Program-made: the position numbers and the translations under genes
Assembly: GCF_001562055.1 (NCBI RefSeq)
Contig: NZ_LLWE01000018.1
Coordinates: 341,301 to 405,300, forward strand
DNA: 64,000 nucleotides
Source of the DNA: Polycladidibacter stylochi
Lineage (GTDB): Bacteria > Pseudomonadota > Alphaproteobacteria > Rhizobiales > Stappiaceae
Direction of reading: 5' to 3'
Part shown: one piece after another, positions 1 to 9,603 of the stretch
Layout of the letters: the number at the start of each line of letters is the position of its first letter
Position numbering within the stretch: position 1 is the first letter of the stretch
Notes under the pieces: generated by a model
What the model was told of the DNA's origin: nothing
The model's database searches: none
What the model saw: the letters and a program-made list of their open reading frames with translations, nothing else

Positions 1-3
1 ATT

Positions 4-33
4 AAAATGGCCAGGGGTAACTTTGGCCATTTT
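4..33 (+). terminator. Hairpin terminator of an upstream gene
   Basis: A perfect 10-bp stem (AAAATGGCCA / TGGCCATTTT) with a 10-base loop, ending in a short T run, lies just before nrdR. It probably ends the transcript of the gene upstream of the window; in related genomes that gene is often glyA, but it is not visible here. Confidence 0.6.
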
Positions 34-53
34 GTAGTAACAGGAGACGCTCG

Positions 54-539
54 ATGCGCTGTCCCTATTGTGGTGGTGAAGATACTCAGGTTAAGGATTC
101 TCGTCCGACAGAGGATAATAGCTCCATACGTCGGCGCCGTGTATGCCAGACTTGCGGAGGCCGGTTTACTACGTTTGAGCGTGTCCAATTGCGTGAGTTG
201 ACGGTTATTAAAAAAAGTGGTCGACGCGTTCCCTTTGATCGGGAAAAGCTCATGCGCTCCGTTTTGATTGCTACACGTAAGCGGCCTGTGGAGCCCGATC
301 GTATCGAGCGCATGGTTTCGGGCCTTGTGCGCCAGTTAGAAAGCTCTGGTGAAAGTGATGTGATGGCCGAGGATATTGGACATCTTGTCATGGAAGGCCT
401 TAAGACGCTTGACGATGTGGCTTATGTGCGATTTGCTTCTGTTTATAAGAATTTCCGGGAAGCTAAAGACTTCGAGGCTTTACTCGATGAACTAAGTGAT
501 GGTGAGGAGGATCCACTGTTGCTCACGCCGCGCAATTAG
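54..539 (+). CDS. nrdR: Transcriptional repressor NrdR
   Basis: NrdR is a zinc-finger/ATP-cone repressor that senses nucleotides and represses ribonucleotide reductase genes. The 161-residue product has the family length. It begins MRCPYCGG and has a second CxxC pair in VCQTCGGRF, giving a four-Cys zinc ribbon in residues 3-34. An ATP-cone domain follows from about residue 49 ([16 protein letters not shown]) to 139. It leads a run of riboflavin genes, the usual alphaproteobacterial order. A likely target, nrdJ, lies in the same window and has two NrdR-box-like palindromes upstream. Confidence 0.97.
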   Translation: MRCPYCGGEDTQVKDSRPTEDNSSIRRRRVCQTCGGRFTTFERVQLRELTVIKKSGRRVPFDREKLMRSVLIATRKRPVEPDRIERMVSGLVRQLESSGESDVMAEDIGHLVMEGLKTLDDVAYVRFASVYKNFREAKDFEALLDELSDGEEDPLLLTPRN

Positions 540-587
540 GTTTTTTTATCTTCTCCTTCTCTTGTGTGTTCCATTCAGGTGAGTTCG

Positions 588-1724
588 ATGCTTATTCCTT
601 TCGCGAGCCGTACCCAAGAAGAACTTGATAGACTCTATATGGGAGTTGCTATCGGGTATTCACGACGTGCTCTCGGGCGGACATGGCCCAATCCTTCTGT
701 CGGGGCGGTTCTTGTTCGCTTTGATAAGGGGCATAATGGGGGGCAAATTGTTGGTCGTGGGGTTACGCAGCCGGTTGGCGGGGCGCATGCGGAAGTTGTG
801 GCGTTGCAAGAGGCCGGTGCCTTGGCAAAAGGTGCAACAGCTTACGTTACTTTAGAGCCTTGCTCGCATACGGGACGAACAGGCCCTTGCTCTAAGGCAT
901 TGATCGAAGCAGGGGTACGCCGCGTTGTTTATGCTGTCACTGACCCAAATCCTTTGGTGTGCGGTTGTGGGCATCGGCAGTTGGCGGCGGCAAATGTTGA
1001 GGTTAGTCAAGGTGTGTTGCAATCAATGGCTCGGCAGCCTTTAGCCGGTTACCTAAGTCTGGTGGAAAAGCAGCGACCGTATATTATGCTAAAAATGGCT
1101 GTGTCGGAAGATGGCTATATTGGTCGAAAGGGTAGCGGGCAAATTCGAATAACCGGGCATACCAGTCGCCAAATGGTGCACAGTATGCGTGGGCAGGTTG
1201 ATGCTATTGCGGTTGGTATCGGCACTGTTTTGGAAGACGATCCTAACTTACAAAACAGATTACCGGGGTGCTTGGAGCGCTCTCCTGTAGCCGTTGTTTT
1301 TGATGCGAAAGCGCGCTTGCCACTTGACAGTCAATTAGCGCGTAGAGCCAAGTCCTCGCCTGTTTGGTTGTTGGTGGGGGCTGGCATTGCTTCGCAGCAA
1401 TATGATGAGCTTGAAGCAATGGGGGTTCGCCTATTGCCGGTAGCTCTAGATAGCAATGGGAAAATAGACTTGCCTCAAGCGTTAAAAGAGCTTGGAAGGC
1501 AGGGTATTACAAAGCTGATGTTAGAGGGCGGCGCTCAGCTTGCTGCGGCCTTTTTGCAAGATAGCTTGATTGATGAAGCGCTCATCTTTAAAGGTGCGCA
1601 AAAACTTGATAATGGTTTGTTGCCGTTCGGTTCTTTTGGTCTCGAAAAGCTCCATTCATCGATGAATGGAAAATTTTTACAAGCCTGTGACGCAGACGAA
1701 TTATGGCATTACACTAAGTTTTAG
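588..1724 (+). CDS. ribD: Bifunctional riboflavin biosynthesis deaminase/reductase RibD
   Basis: RibD deaminates and then reduces the pyrimidine intermediate of riboflavin synthesis. The N-terminal deaminase domain shows the zinc motif HAEVVAL and PCSHTGRTGPC. The C-terminal reductase domain begins near RPYIMLKMAVSEDG and contains MLEGGAQLAAAFL near its end. The ATG at 588 is chosen because AGGTGAG precedes it by about five bases; an in-frame GTG at 564 would add eight residues but has no Shine-Dalgarno. The product is 378 residues, normal for the family. ribE follows after 11 bases, so the genes are probably co-transcribed. Confidence 0.95.
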   Translation: MLIPFASRTQEELDRLYMGVAIGYSRRALGRTWPNPSVGAVLVRFDKGHNGGQIVGRGVTQPVGGAHAEVVALQEAGALAKGATAYVTLEPCSHTGRTGPCSKALIEAGVRRVVYAVTDPNPLVCGCGHRQLAAANVEVSQGVLQSMARQPLAGYLSLVEKQRPYIMLKMAVSEDGYIGRKGSGQIRITGHTSRQMVHSMRGQVDAIAVGIGTVLEDDPNLQNRLPGCLERSPVAVVFDAKARLPLDSQLARRAKSSPVWLLVGAGIASQQYDELEAMGVRLLPVALDSNGKIDLPQALKELGRQGITKLMLEGGAQLAAAFLQDSLIDEALIFKGAQKLDNGLLPFGSFGLEKLHSSMNGKFLQACDADELWHYTKF

Positions 1725-1735
1725 GAGCAAGAGAC

Positions 1736-2344
1736 GTGTTTACTGGTATCGTTACGGATGTGGGCAGGTTGGTTGTCGTTGAGAAAATAGACGCCGGACT
1801 GCGTTCTCGGATTGCATGTTCTTATGAGCCTGAAACGATTGATATCGGTGCATCTATTGCATGTTCAGGTGTTTGTCATACGGTTGTTGCACGTGGACGT
1901 GATGGCGAACAGGCGTGGTTCGAGGTGGAAAGCGCGGCCGAGACATTGCGATTGACAACCGTTGCTGGCTGGAAGGTCGGCGATATGGTCAATCTTGAAC
2001 GCTCGCTTGCCTTAGGAGCTGAGCTTGGTGGACACTTGGTACAAGGCCACGTGGATGGGCGCGCCAAAATAATTCGCCGCGAAGAACATCCTGATAGTGT
2101 CTATCTTCAATTCTCGTGTGCGCCTGAGTTCGCAAAATTCATTCCCAAAAAAGGCTCGGTTGCGCTGGATGGTACGTCGTTGACGGTGAACGAGGCTGAC
2201 GGTAACACGTTTTCTGTATTTCTTATTCCGCACACACTTTCGGTGACCACTTGGGGGCAGCGCCTTGAAGGTGATGAGGTGAACTTGGAAGTCGATATGA
2301 TGGCTCGCTATGTGGCGCGGCTGGCTGAGTTTAACCAAGAGTGA
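1736..2344 (+). CDS. ribE: Riboflavin synthase alpha chain
   Basis: This enzyme dismutates two 6,7-dimethyl-8-ribityllumazine molecules to riboflavin. The 202-residue product has the family start MFTGIV, encoded with GTG and preceded by an AGGAGC Shine-Dalgarno. Two lumazine-binding repeats are visible, the first near GASIACSGVCHTVV and the second near KGSVALDGTSLTVNE. The 11-base gap from ribD indicates one transcript. I found no FMN riboswitch before it. The symbol ribE is used for riboflavin synthase here; some nomenclatures call it ribC. Confidence 0.95.
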   Translation: MFTGIVTDVGRLVVVEKIDAGLRSRIACSYEPETIDIGASIACSGVCHTVVARGRDGEQAWFEVESAAETLRLTTVAGWKVGDMVNLERSLALGAELGGHLVQGHVDGRAKIIRREEHPDSVYLQFSCAPEFAKFIPKKGSVALDGTSLTVNEADGNTFSVFLIPHTLSVTTWGQRLEGDEVNLEVDMMARYVARLAEFNQE

Positions 2345-2552
2345 TTTTTTGAGGCTTATGGGGCCAGTTGGTGCAAAGAATTTATGTTTTTGCCGATTGT
2401 TTTTAACGCATCGGTGAGAATATGGCTGGACAATTTGTTTTTTGCATGGTTCCTGAGTGTAATGTCCTGTAAACACAGGCCCCCGGCATATGTTGGGATT
2501 GGTAATAGAGCCGTTGTTCGCTAACGGGGTTCTTAAGTGGTGAGTGGTAGTG

Positions 2553-3002
2553 ATGACAGCAGTTCCAAATATCCTAGTGATTGAAGCGCGATTTTATGAA
2601 GATCTAGCCGATGCCCTTTACGAAGGTGCCGAAGAGGTTTTGGAGCGTGCTGGTGCAAGAATTTCTCGCGTGAGTGTACCTGGTGTCCTTGAAATTCCCG
2701 CTGCTTTATCCATGGCGCTAGCTGGAGTTGAGATGGGCAGCGCCGATTATGATGGTTTTGTGTTACTTGGTGTGGTTATTCGCGGAGAAACAACGCATTA
2801 CGATATTGTTTCAAATGAGTCTGCTCGCGCTATTATGGACCTTGTGGTTGATGCCGCTCTTCCCGTTGGCAATGGTATACAAACGGTAGAAAATAGCGAA
2901 CAAGCATGGGCAAGAGCCAGTGTTGAACAAAAGAATAAAGGCGGTGGTGCAGCTGAAGCTTGCTTGGCAATGATAAAGCTACGCGACCGTTTTGGGATTT
3001 AA
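2553..3002 (+). CDS. ribH: 6,7-dimethyl-8-ribityllumazine synthase
   Basis: Lumazine synthase condenses the pyrimidine and butanone phosphate substrates in the penultimate riboflavin step. The core motifs VPGVLEIPAAL, LGVVIRGETTHYD, and VENSEQAWAR are all present, and the 149-residue length is typical. The ATG at 2553 is preferred because GGTGAG lies about eight bases before it; an in-frame GTG at 2544 is an alternative. It follows ribE after about 200 bases without a recognisable riboswitch, and nusB begins six bases after its stop. Confidence 0.95.
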   Translation: MTAVPNILVIEARFYEDLADALYEGAEEVLERAGARISRVSVPGVLEIPAALSMALAGVEMGSADYDGFVLLGVVIRGETTHYDIVSNESARAIMDLVVDAALPVGNGIQTVENSEQAWARASVEQKNKGGGAAEACLAMIKLRDRFGI

Positions 3003-3008
3003 TTAGGA

Positions 3009-3503
3009 ATGACGAGCGAACAAGGTAATAGCAAGAAAGAAGTGCGGCCTGTGAACAAGCGCGGGGCTGCGCGCCTTGCTGCGGTACAGGCTATCTATCA
3101 ACTTGAAGTTTCCGAAGCACGTGTGAACGATGTTTTGAGCGAATATGAAGTTTTTCGCCTCGGACAAGAGGTCGACGGTGAGTTGTATCGTGAAGCCGAT
3201 GCAGGTTGGTTTCGTGACCTGGTCCAGATTGTATTCGAAGAGCAGCGGAAAATTGACCCAGCACTTCATAAAATGCTTTCTCAGGACTGGCCACTTAAAC
3301 GCGTTGATACAACTTTAAGAGCCATACTAAGGGTTGGCATGGGCGAACTGTTGCGTAAAAAAGATGTGCCGGCAAAGGTTATTATCAATGAATATATTGA
3401 GATAACAAAAGCCTTTTACGAGCAAGAGGAACCCAAGCTTGTGAATGGTATTATGAACCGGTTGGCGCGTGATTTAAGGCCTGAGGAATTTACTTCCGAG
3501 TAA
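3009..3503 (+). CDS. nusB: Transcription antitermination factor NusB
   Basis: NusB binds boxA of rRNA leaders with NusE and acts in antitermination. The 164-residue helical product starts with a charged 17-residue extension before NKRGAARLAAVQAIYQLE. The C-terminal half includes LRAILRVGMGELL, KVIINEYIEITKAF and VNGIMNRLARDLR, which are family landmarks. It starts six bases after ribH, so expression is coupled to riboflavin synthesis, a widespread bacterial arrangement. Confidence 0.95.
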   Translation: MTSEQGNSKKEVRPVNKRGAARLAAVQAIYQLEVSEARVNDVLSEYEVFRLGQEVDGELYREADAGWFRDLVQIVFEEQRKIDPALHKMLSQDWPLKRVDTTLRAILRVGMGELLRKKDVPAKVIINEYIEITKAFYEQEEPKLVNGIMNRLARDLRPEEFTSE

Positions 3504-3591
3504 GTTGATTAAAGGTTTTAGTTTGTACCCCAAAAGCAAGGCTTGGCATTGCATGATTGCAAGCTGGCAAAGAAACGGGTCATAGGTATCC

Positions 3592-4599
3592 ATGGCGGCG
3601 TTAGGCGAATTTTCGTTTATAAAGAAATACCTGGCGCCGCTGGCGCAAAGTACAGGTGCAGCCGGACTTGAAGACGATGCGGCAACATTGTCTCCACGTA
3701 ATGGCTATGATCTTGTCATTAGTAAGGATATGCTGGCCTCGCAAGTACACTTCTTTGCTGATGACGCACCCGAAGATATTGCGGCAAAAGTACTTCGGGT
3801 TAATGTTTCTGATATTATTGCCAAGGGGGCAAAACCTCTTGGCTATTTTATGGGGCTTGGGCTCCCCGTTACAGCTGATGATGCGTTCATGGGGCGTTTT
3901 GTTGATGGGCTGAAGCGGGATATGTTACGCTACGGGCTTGATTTGCTCGGGGGTGACACCATTAAAACCGGCACTGGTCAACTGGTTATTTCTATCAGTA
4001 TGTTTGGGGAGGTGCCGACGGGCAGAGTTGTTCGCCGAACGACAGCGCAAGCCGGGGCTCTTCTGTATGTAACTGGTAATATTGGCGATTCAGCACTGGG
4101 GTTGTGTTTACGCCGCGATGATAATGCCCGCGCTCAATGGCAAGTTGATAAAAGTGATATTGATTATCTTCTTGGCCGGTATTTAAGGCCAGAGCCTCGC
4201 ATTGAAGCGCATGAAATCATCAGAGAATATGCACTGGCTTCAATGGATATTTCCGATGGTCTGGTTGCTGATCTTGGTCACATGTGCCAAACATCTGAGG
4301 TTGGTGCACAAGTAGAACTGAGCAGGATTCCACTTTCTCATGCGGGGCAACGCGTTGTAAAACTGTGCCCTGATGCGGTTGAAACCGTTGTTACTGGCGG
4401 TGATGACTATGAGGTACTTATGGCGGTTTTGCCAGAGAATGCTAGCGAGTTTGAAACCGCTATGCGCCAGTGCGGGGTACGGGTTACGCAAATCGGCAAA
4501 TTTGTCGAAAGTAAAGTAACTTTTGGCTCATGTGAGCCTGTATTCTACGATAACCAGCAGGTTGTTACTTTTTCCAAGCGTGGATATGCCCACTTCTAG
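3592..4599 (+). CDS. thiL: Thiamine-monophosphate kinase
   Basis: ThiL phosphorylates thiamine monophosphate to the diphosphate cofactor in the cytoplasm. The 335-residue protein begins LGEFSFIKKYLAPLA and has the nucleotide and metal residues of the family in LEDDAATL, VISKDMLASQVHF, RVNVSDIIAKGAKPL, and GGDTIKTGTGQLVISI. The C-terminal domain shows SMDISDGLVADL and VTGGDDYEVL. It closes the nrdR-to-thiL run, 88 bases after nusB. No TPP riboswitch is seen before it. Confidence 0.94.
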   Translation: MAALGEFSFIKKYLAPLAQSTGAAGLEDDAATLSPRNGYDLVISKDMLASQVHFFADDAPEDIAAKVLRVNVSDIIAKGAKPLGYFMGLGLPVTADDAFMGRFVDGLKRDMLRYGLDLLGGDTIKTGTGQLVISISMFGEVPTGRVVRRTTAQAGALLYVTGNIGDSALGLCLRRDDNARAQWQVDKSDIDYLLGRYLRPEPRIEAHEIIREYALASMDISDGLVADLGHMCQTSEVGAQVELSRIPLSHAGQRVVKLCPDAVETVVTGGDDYEVLMAVLPENASEFETAMRQCGVRVTQIGKFVESKVTFGSCEPVFYDNQQVVTFSKRGYAHF

Positions 4600-4723
4600 G
4601 GCTAGAGGCGAAACGGCCATCAAGCTGCGGATACCATATTGGGGTGATATAAGTTAACCTGACATTCTTTGTTCGGAAGAGGGATTAACTTTTACCTGAA
4701 TCGAAGAAACTATGGTTGATAAG

Positions 4724-4754
4724 ACTGTTTTCTAAAATGCATTGTTAAAACAGT
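4724..4754. repeat. Inverted repeat before MFS gene
   Basis: The arms ACTGTTTT and AAAACAGT are separated by 15 bases and lie about 90 bases before the MFS start. They could be an operator or a weak terminator of the preceding operon. There is no T run, so the role is unknown. Confidence 0.3.
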
Positions 4755-4845
4755 GGGTAAATCCACATAGATGATAGGGTTCGATACATTAGATCTTGCT
4801 TATTAATAGCGCTTCTTTAGTGAAGAACTAAATAAGGAGCGTAGC

Positions 4846-6072
4846 ATGAGCGTGCAGACAAGTAATGTAAATGAAACACCCGTGTTTGATGACGATCTAG
4901 CAAGCTACAACGCTAGGATTCTTGCTTTTGCGCAGGCTTTCGGCTCTTCCGCTACAACAATAATTTATAGCACCACGACAATTCTGGCAGCGAGTTTGCT
5001 CGGCGGCGATATGACGTATGCAACGTTGCCGGTGACTGCGCTTGTTTTCGGAACAATGCTTGGCAGTCTGCTTGCTGGGCAAATTATGCGGCGCTACGGG
5101 CGTCGCTTTGGTTTTTTGCTAAGCAATTTTACCGGAATTTTGTTCTCTTTGCTTGCAAGTTACGCTGCCTATCAGGGTAGTTTTACGCTTTTGTGCCTTT
5201 CGACATTTGGAAACGGGGTTGTGGCAGCATTTTTGCAACAAGGGCGGTTTGCGGCAACAGACACTGCTTCGCCTGCGTTTCGGCCCAAGGCGGTTTCATG
5301 GGTTCTTACAGGTGGTATTGTTGCGGCTATACTGGGGCCACAAACAGTTATTTTTACCAAGGATTTATATACGCCGTTTTTATTCATGGCCACTTATATG
5401 GTGCAGGCCGGGTTGCAATTTTGTGCGCTTATAGCTGTGGGTTTTTTACGTTTACCCAAGCGGCAAAAGGTGACTATTGATAGGGACCAAAAACGTCATT
5501 GGTCAGAAATTTTCTCGCAAAGGCCTTTAATCATTGCGGTGCTCTGCGGTGCAACCAGTTACAGCCTAATGAATTTGCTAATGACTTCGGCACCCCTAGC
5601 TATGGTGGGTTGTGGTTTTAGTGAGTCGGAGGCGGCCCTTGGCATACAGTGGCATGTGTTGGCAATGTATTTGCCGAGTTTCTTTAGTGGCAGCATTATT
5701 TCGCGCTTTGGCTCTACGCGTGTTATTGCCGCAGGGTTTATTGTGACCGGTCTTTCTGCAATTGTTGGCATGAGTGGCGATGGATTGGCGCACTTCTGGA
5801 TATCGCTGATACTACTTGGTCTAGGCTGGAATTTTTCTTATGTTGGCGCAACAACTTTACTGACAACAACTTATAGAAATAATGAAGCGAATAGTGTTCA
5901 GTCAATAAATGACTTTGTGATCTTTAGTTCTATGGCGGTATCGTCGTTTTCCTCAGGAAAACTACTTTCAGTTTATGGCTGGGATATGGTCAATCAGATA
6001 AGTTTACTTTTGGTGATTGTCGTACTTGTTCTTCTTCTATCTCTTAGGGTTAGAGCTGTAACCTCTAGTTAA
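4846..6072 (+). CDS. Major facilitator superfamily transporter
   Basis: A 408-residue inner-membrane protein with about twelve hydrophobic segments. The loop motif LLAGQIMRRYGRRFGF, about 75 residues in, is the MFS motif A region between helices 2 and 3. The second half shows the related SGSIISRFGSTRVIAAGF. AAGGAG precedes the ATG. It sits between thiL and the pyrophosphatase gene, on the same strand but about 245 bases after thiL, so it probably has its own promoter. The substrate cannot be inferred from sequence or neighbours. Confidence 0.85.
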   Translation: MSVQTSNVNETPVFDDDLASYNARILAFAQAFGSSATTIIYSTTTILAASLLGGDMTYATLPVTALVFGTMLGSLLAGQIMRRYGRRFGFLLSNFTGILFSLLASYAAYQGSFTLLCLSTFGNGVVAAFLQQGRFAATDTASPAFRPKAVSWVLTGGIVAAILGPQTVIFTKDLYTPFLFMATYMVQAGLQFCALIAVGFLRLPKRQKVTIDRDQKRHWSEIFSQRPLIIAVLCGATSYSLMNLLMTSAPLAMVGCGFSESEAALGIQWHVLAMYLPSFFSGSIISRFGSTRVIAAGFIVTGLSAIVGMSGDGLAHFWISLILLGLGWNFSYVGATTLLTTTYRNNEANSVQSINDFVIFSSMAVSSFSSGKLLSVYGWDMVNQISLLLVIVVLVLLLSLRVRAVTSS

Positions 6073-6144
6073 TTGTGAAGTGCGTCAGTGTGCAGCGGCA
6101 CTTATCAACCTACGTGTTATCTAGGACTACCTCTGAAAACAATC

Positions 6145-6172
6145 TTGACGGATAGTGCCAGCCATATACCGT
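6145..6172 (+). promoter_or_regulatory. Candidate sigma70-type promoter of hppA
   Basis: TTGACG and TACCGT are separated by 16 bases, about 80 bases before the hppA start. This is a good -35 and a fair -10. It resembles the candidate ihfA promoter at 12447-12475, which has the same TACCGT. Confidence 0.4.
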
Positions 6173-6211
6173 CTCCCCATACGTGCTTCAACTAGAGGCG
6201 GTACTTTAGTC

Positions 6212-6250
6212 TCTGCAATCTTTCGTTGCAGATCAATCCTAGGGGAGGAT
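6212..6250 (+). promoter_or_regulatory. Two small hairpins in the hppA leader
   Basis: TCTGCAA/TTGCAGA forms a perfect 7-bp stem at 6212-6232. It is followed by ATCCT/AGGAT (6236-6250), which would fold the Shine-Dalgarno GGGGAGGA into a short hairpin right before the ATG. This may modulate translation, but the second stem is only 5 bp. Confidence 0.3.
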
Positions 6251-6252
6251 TC

Positions 6253-8382
6253 ATGACTGAACTATTCATTACCATAGGTTGTGGGGTCTTGTCAGTTCTC
6301 TATGGCATTTGGGCAATTCGTAGCGTTATGGCAGCCGATGCCGGTAACGCACGCATGCAAGAAATTGCAGGTGCTATTCAAGAGGGTGCGCAAGCTTACC
6401 TTTCTCGCCAATATACAAGTATCGCCTTGGTTGGCGTTGTCATTTTTGCAGTGGTTGCGTATTTGCTTTCCATTACTGTGGCTATTGGCTTTGCCATTGG
6501 GGCAATACTATCAGGCGCTGCGGGCTTCATTGGTATGTTGGTTTCTGTGCGTGCAAATGTGCGTACAGCCCAAGCTTCCAGCCAAAGCTTAGGTGCAGGC
6601 TTAAGTGTTGCTTTTCGCTCTGGTGCTGTTACCGGTATGTTCGTTGCCGGCCTAGCACTCTTGGGTGTTGCGGTTTACTTTTACATTCTTACAGGCCCTA
6701 TGGGGCATGCCTGGACATCGCGTAGCGTGATTGATGCGTTGGTCGCGCTTGGCTTTGGTGCTTCGCTCATATCCATTTTTGCGCGCTTAGGCGGCGGTAT
6801 CTTTACTAAGGGTGCTGACGTTGGTGGTGACCTTGTTGGTAAAGTGGAAGCCGGTATTCCTGAGGATGATCCGCGTAACCCTGCAACAATTGCTGATAAC
6901 GTTGGTGATAACGTTGGTGACTGCGCGGGTATGGCAGCTGATTTGTTCGAAACCTACGCGGTAACATTGGTTGCAACGATGGTTTTGGCAGCAATTTACT
7001 TTGCCGGTTCTGAGGCCTTGCAATCGGCCATGCTGTATCCTTTGGTTATCTGTGGTATTTGTGGCGTTGCTTCTATTGCCGGTACGTTCTTCGTGCGCTT
7101 GGGACAGTCCAATTCCATCATGGGTGCGCTGTACAAAGGATTTATCGCGGCTGCGGTGATCTCGGCGGTGGCGCTGTATCCAATTACCACTTGGGTATTT
7201 GGTGGTATGGACACACAGCTAACCATGAGTAATGGCATTAGCTTCCCTGCTATGTCCTTGTTCTTGAGTGGTATTACCGGTCTTGTGGTTACGGGTCTTA
7301 TTATCTGGATCACAGAATTTTACACCGGTACCGGCTATCGTCCTGTTCGCTCTATTGCGAAAGCATCTGAAACTGGCCATGGTACCAATGTGATCCAAGG
7401 TCTTGCGGTTTCCATGGAAGCAACAGCTTTACCAGCAATTGTGATTATTGCCGGTATTATTGTTACTTTCCAGCTTGCTGGCCTGTTCGGTATCGCGATT
7501 GCTGTGACAACAATGCTTGCTTTGGCCGGTATGGTTGTGGCGCTGGACGCTTTTGGTCCGGTGACTGATAATGCAGGCGGCATTGCCGAAATGGCCGAAC
7601 TGCCAGCGGATGTGCGTAAAACAACCGATGCTTTGGATGCCGTGGGCAACACCACAAAAGCGGTTACTAAAGGTTATGCAATCGGTTCTGCCGGTCTGGG
7701 TGCTTTGGTGCTGTTTACTGCTTACACTGAAGACCTGAAGTTCTTCATGGCAAATGGCGATCAGTTCGCCTACTTTAAAGATATTGATCCAACTGCTTTG
7801 GACTTCTCTTTGTCCAACCCTTATGTGGTTGTTGGTTTATTCTTTGGTGGTCTGCTGCCATTCCTGTTTGGTGGTATTACCATGACAGCCGTGGGCCGGG
7901 CAGCCGGTGCAGTTGTTGAGGAAGTGCGTCAGCAGTTCAAAGAAAAACCCGGTATCATGAAAGGTACTGAACGTCCTGATTACGGCCGTGCCGTTGATAT
8001 GCTGACAAAAGCTGCAATCAAGGAAATGATTATTCCTTCATTGTTGCCTGTGCTTTCACCGGTCTTTTGTTACTGGGTGATTAATATGATTGCCGGTAAA
8101 GCGAATGCGTTTGCCGCACTTGGGGCGATGTTACTGGGTGTTATCATTACCGGTTTGTTCGTTGCGCTTTCTATGACCGCTGGTGGTGGTGCATGGGATA
8201 ACGCCAAAAAGCATATCGAGGATGGTAATCATGGCGGTAAAGGCTCTGAGGCCCATAAAGCAGCTGTAACAGGTGATACGGTTGGCGATCCATACAAGGA
8301 TACTTCAGGCCCTGCAGTTAACCCGATGATCAAGATCACGAACATTGTGGCGCTTTTGATCCTGGCCGTTTTGGCTCACTAG
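6253..8382 (+). CDS. hppA: Proton-translocating membrane pyrophosphatase, potassium-independent type
   Basis: This integral membrane enzyme hydrolyses pyrophosphate and pumps protons. The 709-residue product has about 16 hydrophobic segments. The catalytic cytoplasmic motifs are visible: [20 protein letters not shown], then [18 protein letters not shown], and near the C-terminus [14 protein letters not shown] and [14 protein letters not shown]. The motif GNTTKA carries Lys where potassium-dependent enzymes have Ala, which marks the potassium-independent class. The ATG at 6253 is chosen because AGGGGAGGA precedes it; an in-frame ATG at 6226 would place that Shine-Dalgarno inside the gene. Confidence 0.97.
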   Translation: MTELFITIGCGVLSVLYGIWAIRSVMAADAGNARMQEIAGAIQEGAQAYLSRQYTSIALVGVVIFAVVAYLLSITVAIGFAIGAILSGAAGFIGMLVSVRANVRTAQASSQSLGAGLSVAFRSGAVTGMFVAGLALLGVAVYFYILTGPMGHAWTSRSVIDALVALGFGASLISIFARLGGGIFTKGADVGGDLVGKVEAGIPEDDPRNPATIADNVGDNVGDCAGMAADLFETYAVTLVATMVLAAIYFAGSEALQSAMLYPLVICGICGVASIAGTFFVRLGQSNSIMGALYKGFIAAAVISAVALYPITTWVFGGMDTQLTMSNGISFPAMSLFLSGITGLVVTGLIIWITEFYTGTGYRPVRSIAKASETGHGTNVIQGLAVSMEATALPAIVIIAGIIVTFQLAGLFGIAIAVTTMLALAGMVVALDAFGPVTDNAGGIAEMAELPADVRKTTDALDAVGNTTKAVTKGYAIGSAGLGALVLFTAYTEDLKFFMANGDQFAYFKDIDPTALDFSLSNPYVVVGLFFGGLLPFLFGGITMTAVGRAAGAVVEEVRQQFKEKPGIMKGTERPDYGRAVDMLTKAAIKEMIIPSLLPVLSPVFCYWVINMIAGKANAFAALGAMLLGVIITGLFVALSMTAGGGAWDNAKKHIEDGNHGGKGSEAHKAAVTGDTVGDPYKDTSGPAVNPMIKITNIVALLILAVLAH

Positions 8383-8409
8383 TTCATCTGCTCGTATTCA
8401 ACAAATAAT

Positions 8410-8443
8410 TAGGGGCCCATCTTGTTTGCAAGGTGGGCCCCTA
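8410..8443. terminator. Bidirectional terminator between hppA and bamE
   Basis: A 14-bp stem with one G-T wobble (TAGGGGCCCATCTT / AAGGTGGGCCCCTA) and a 6-base loop separates the convergent hppA and bamE genes. The plus side ends GTTTTGT and the minus side runs into AATTATTTGT. Confidence 0.8.
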
Positions 8444-8481
8444 GTTTTGTCTGGAAGCTATAATTCGTGATTACGCTACAG

Positions 8482-8919
8482 TTATAGACCCAATGACGGG
8501 TTGCGCGCACCACGGAGAATTTGGGTTAAGAAGCCATAGTCTTCACCGCCTGTGCGGGTCTTTTTGTTGAGGTAGTCAACAAGTTTACCGTCTTCTAGGC
8601 CGTAGTTACCCATTGATTTCACATAGCCATCGTCATCAAGGTAAATAGCAACGACGCGCTGATCGACGATTTCCGGGCTTAAAAATGCCACGGTTTCTGT
8701 TTTTTGAGAAATATAATAGTATGCCTCACCGTTGAGGTTGGAAGTTGTTGAGGGCGTGCCCAACAGTAATTCCACCTGCTCGCGGCTTGAGCCTACCTGG
8801 ATTTCTTGTAGAGCATCTGGCGAGACTTGCTGGCCGTGTACCAGCGTTTGCGTGAAGCAGCCGCTTAGCGGCAAAGACAAACAAACAAGAAGCGCTGTAC
8901 GTTGCGCGAAATTCAACAT
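8482..8919 (-). CDS. bamE: Outer membrane assembly lipoprotein BamE (SmpA/OmlA family)
   Basis: BamE is a small lipoprotein of the BAM complex that inserts beta-barrel proteins. The 145-residue product has a signal peptide with lipobox LSGC, so Cys is the lipidation site. The fold signature QEIQVGSSREQVELLLGTPS is followed by YYYISQ. The ATG at 8919 is chosen because AGGGTG precedes it and it gives a normal lipoprotein signal; the frame is open 25 residues further upstream. It is divergent from the CBP3 chaperone gene, a common alphaproteobacterial arrangement. Confidence 0.88.
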   Translation of the reverse strand: MLNFAQRTALLVCLSLPLSGCFTQTLVHGQQVSPDALQEIQVGSSREQVELLLGTPSTTSNLNGEAYYYISQKTETVAFLSPEIVDQRVVAIYLDDDGYVKSMGNYGLEDGKLVDYLNKKTRTGGEDYGFLTQILRGARNPSLGL

Positions 8920-9056
8920 GCGATACACCCTGTTGACTTGCAAAAAGAGCAAAAATCTATCATTCAAGCGAACTAAATTCGCATTAATCAACATGCCTAA
9001 CGTGTCAATGGCAAGTTGGCAACCACTGTGAGAAATAACCTGTCCAGGAGGGCGTT

Positions 9057-9602
9057 ATGGTATTTGGTTTTTTTAAAAAAAAGCAGAGAGATGGTGTCTA
9101 TTCCTTGTATAAAACCATCGTCCAGCAAGCGCGTCAGCCCATGTTTTATACTGAGGGCGGCGTTTCTGATAGTATTTCTGGTCGGTTTGAACTAATTGTT
9201 TTACATAGTTTTTTAGTCCTGAAGCGCTTGGATGGAGAAGGCGCGGCGGCCAAGGAAGTTTCTCAAGGGGTATTTGATTTATTTTTTGAAGATATGGATC
9301 AGAGCATGCGCGAGCAGGGAATTGGTGATGAAGGGGTGCGACGCCGCATTCGTAAAATGAGCGAATCATTTTATGGCCGTTCGGTTGCTTATGCCGAGGC
9401 AATGAAGAGCGAGGTAAACGATGAGTTGGTTCGCGCTCTTTGTAAAAATATCTACGATTCTCAAGAAAAGCATAGAAAGGCATCGCAACTGGCCTTATAT
9501 GTTCGCAAATCCTACGGCTACTTGGAAAAACAGGATCTGGGTGCGTTGTTGGTAGGCCATGTTGATTGGCTGCAAGAGTTGCCAGTTGTGGAAGGTGCTT
9601 AA
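9057..9602 (+). CDS. Ubiquinol-cytochrome c chaperone (CBP3 family)
   Basis: CBP3-family proteins help assemble the cytochrome bc1 complex. The 181-residue helical product starts MVFGFFKKKQRDGVYSLYKT and carries the family features RFELIVLHSFLVLKRL, FDLFFEDMDQSMREQGIGD, and SFYGRSVAYAEAM. AGGAGGG precedes the ATG. The stop is separated by one base from the DUF177 gene. The family assignment is firm; the role in this organism is inferred from the family and from the usual bamE/CBP3/DUF177 neighbourhood. Confidence 0.88.
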   Translation: MVFGFFKKKQRDGVYSLYKTIVQQARQPMFYTEGGVSDSISGRFELIVLHSFLVLKRLDGEGAAAKEVSQGVFDLFFEDMDQSMREQGIGDEGVRRRIRKMSESFYGRSVAYAEAMKSEVNDELVRALCKNIYDSQEKHRKASQLALYVRKSYGYLEKQDLGALLVGHVDWLQELPVVEGA

Positions 9603-9603
9603 A

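Noticed and set aside
2345..2552. Possible FMN riboswitch before ribH
   Set aside because: The conserved AGGG-type and GACCGGCGGT-like segments of the FMN aptamer are absent. The same holds for the 48 bases before ribD.
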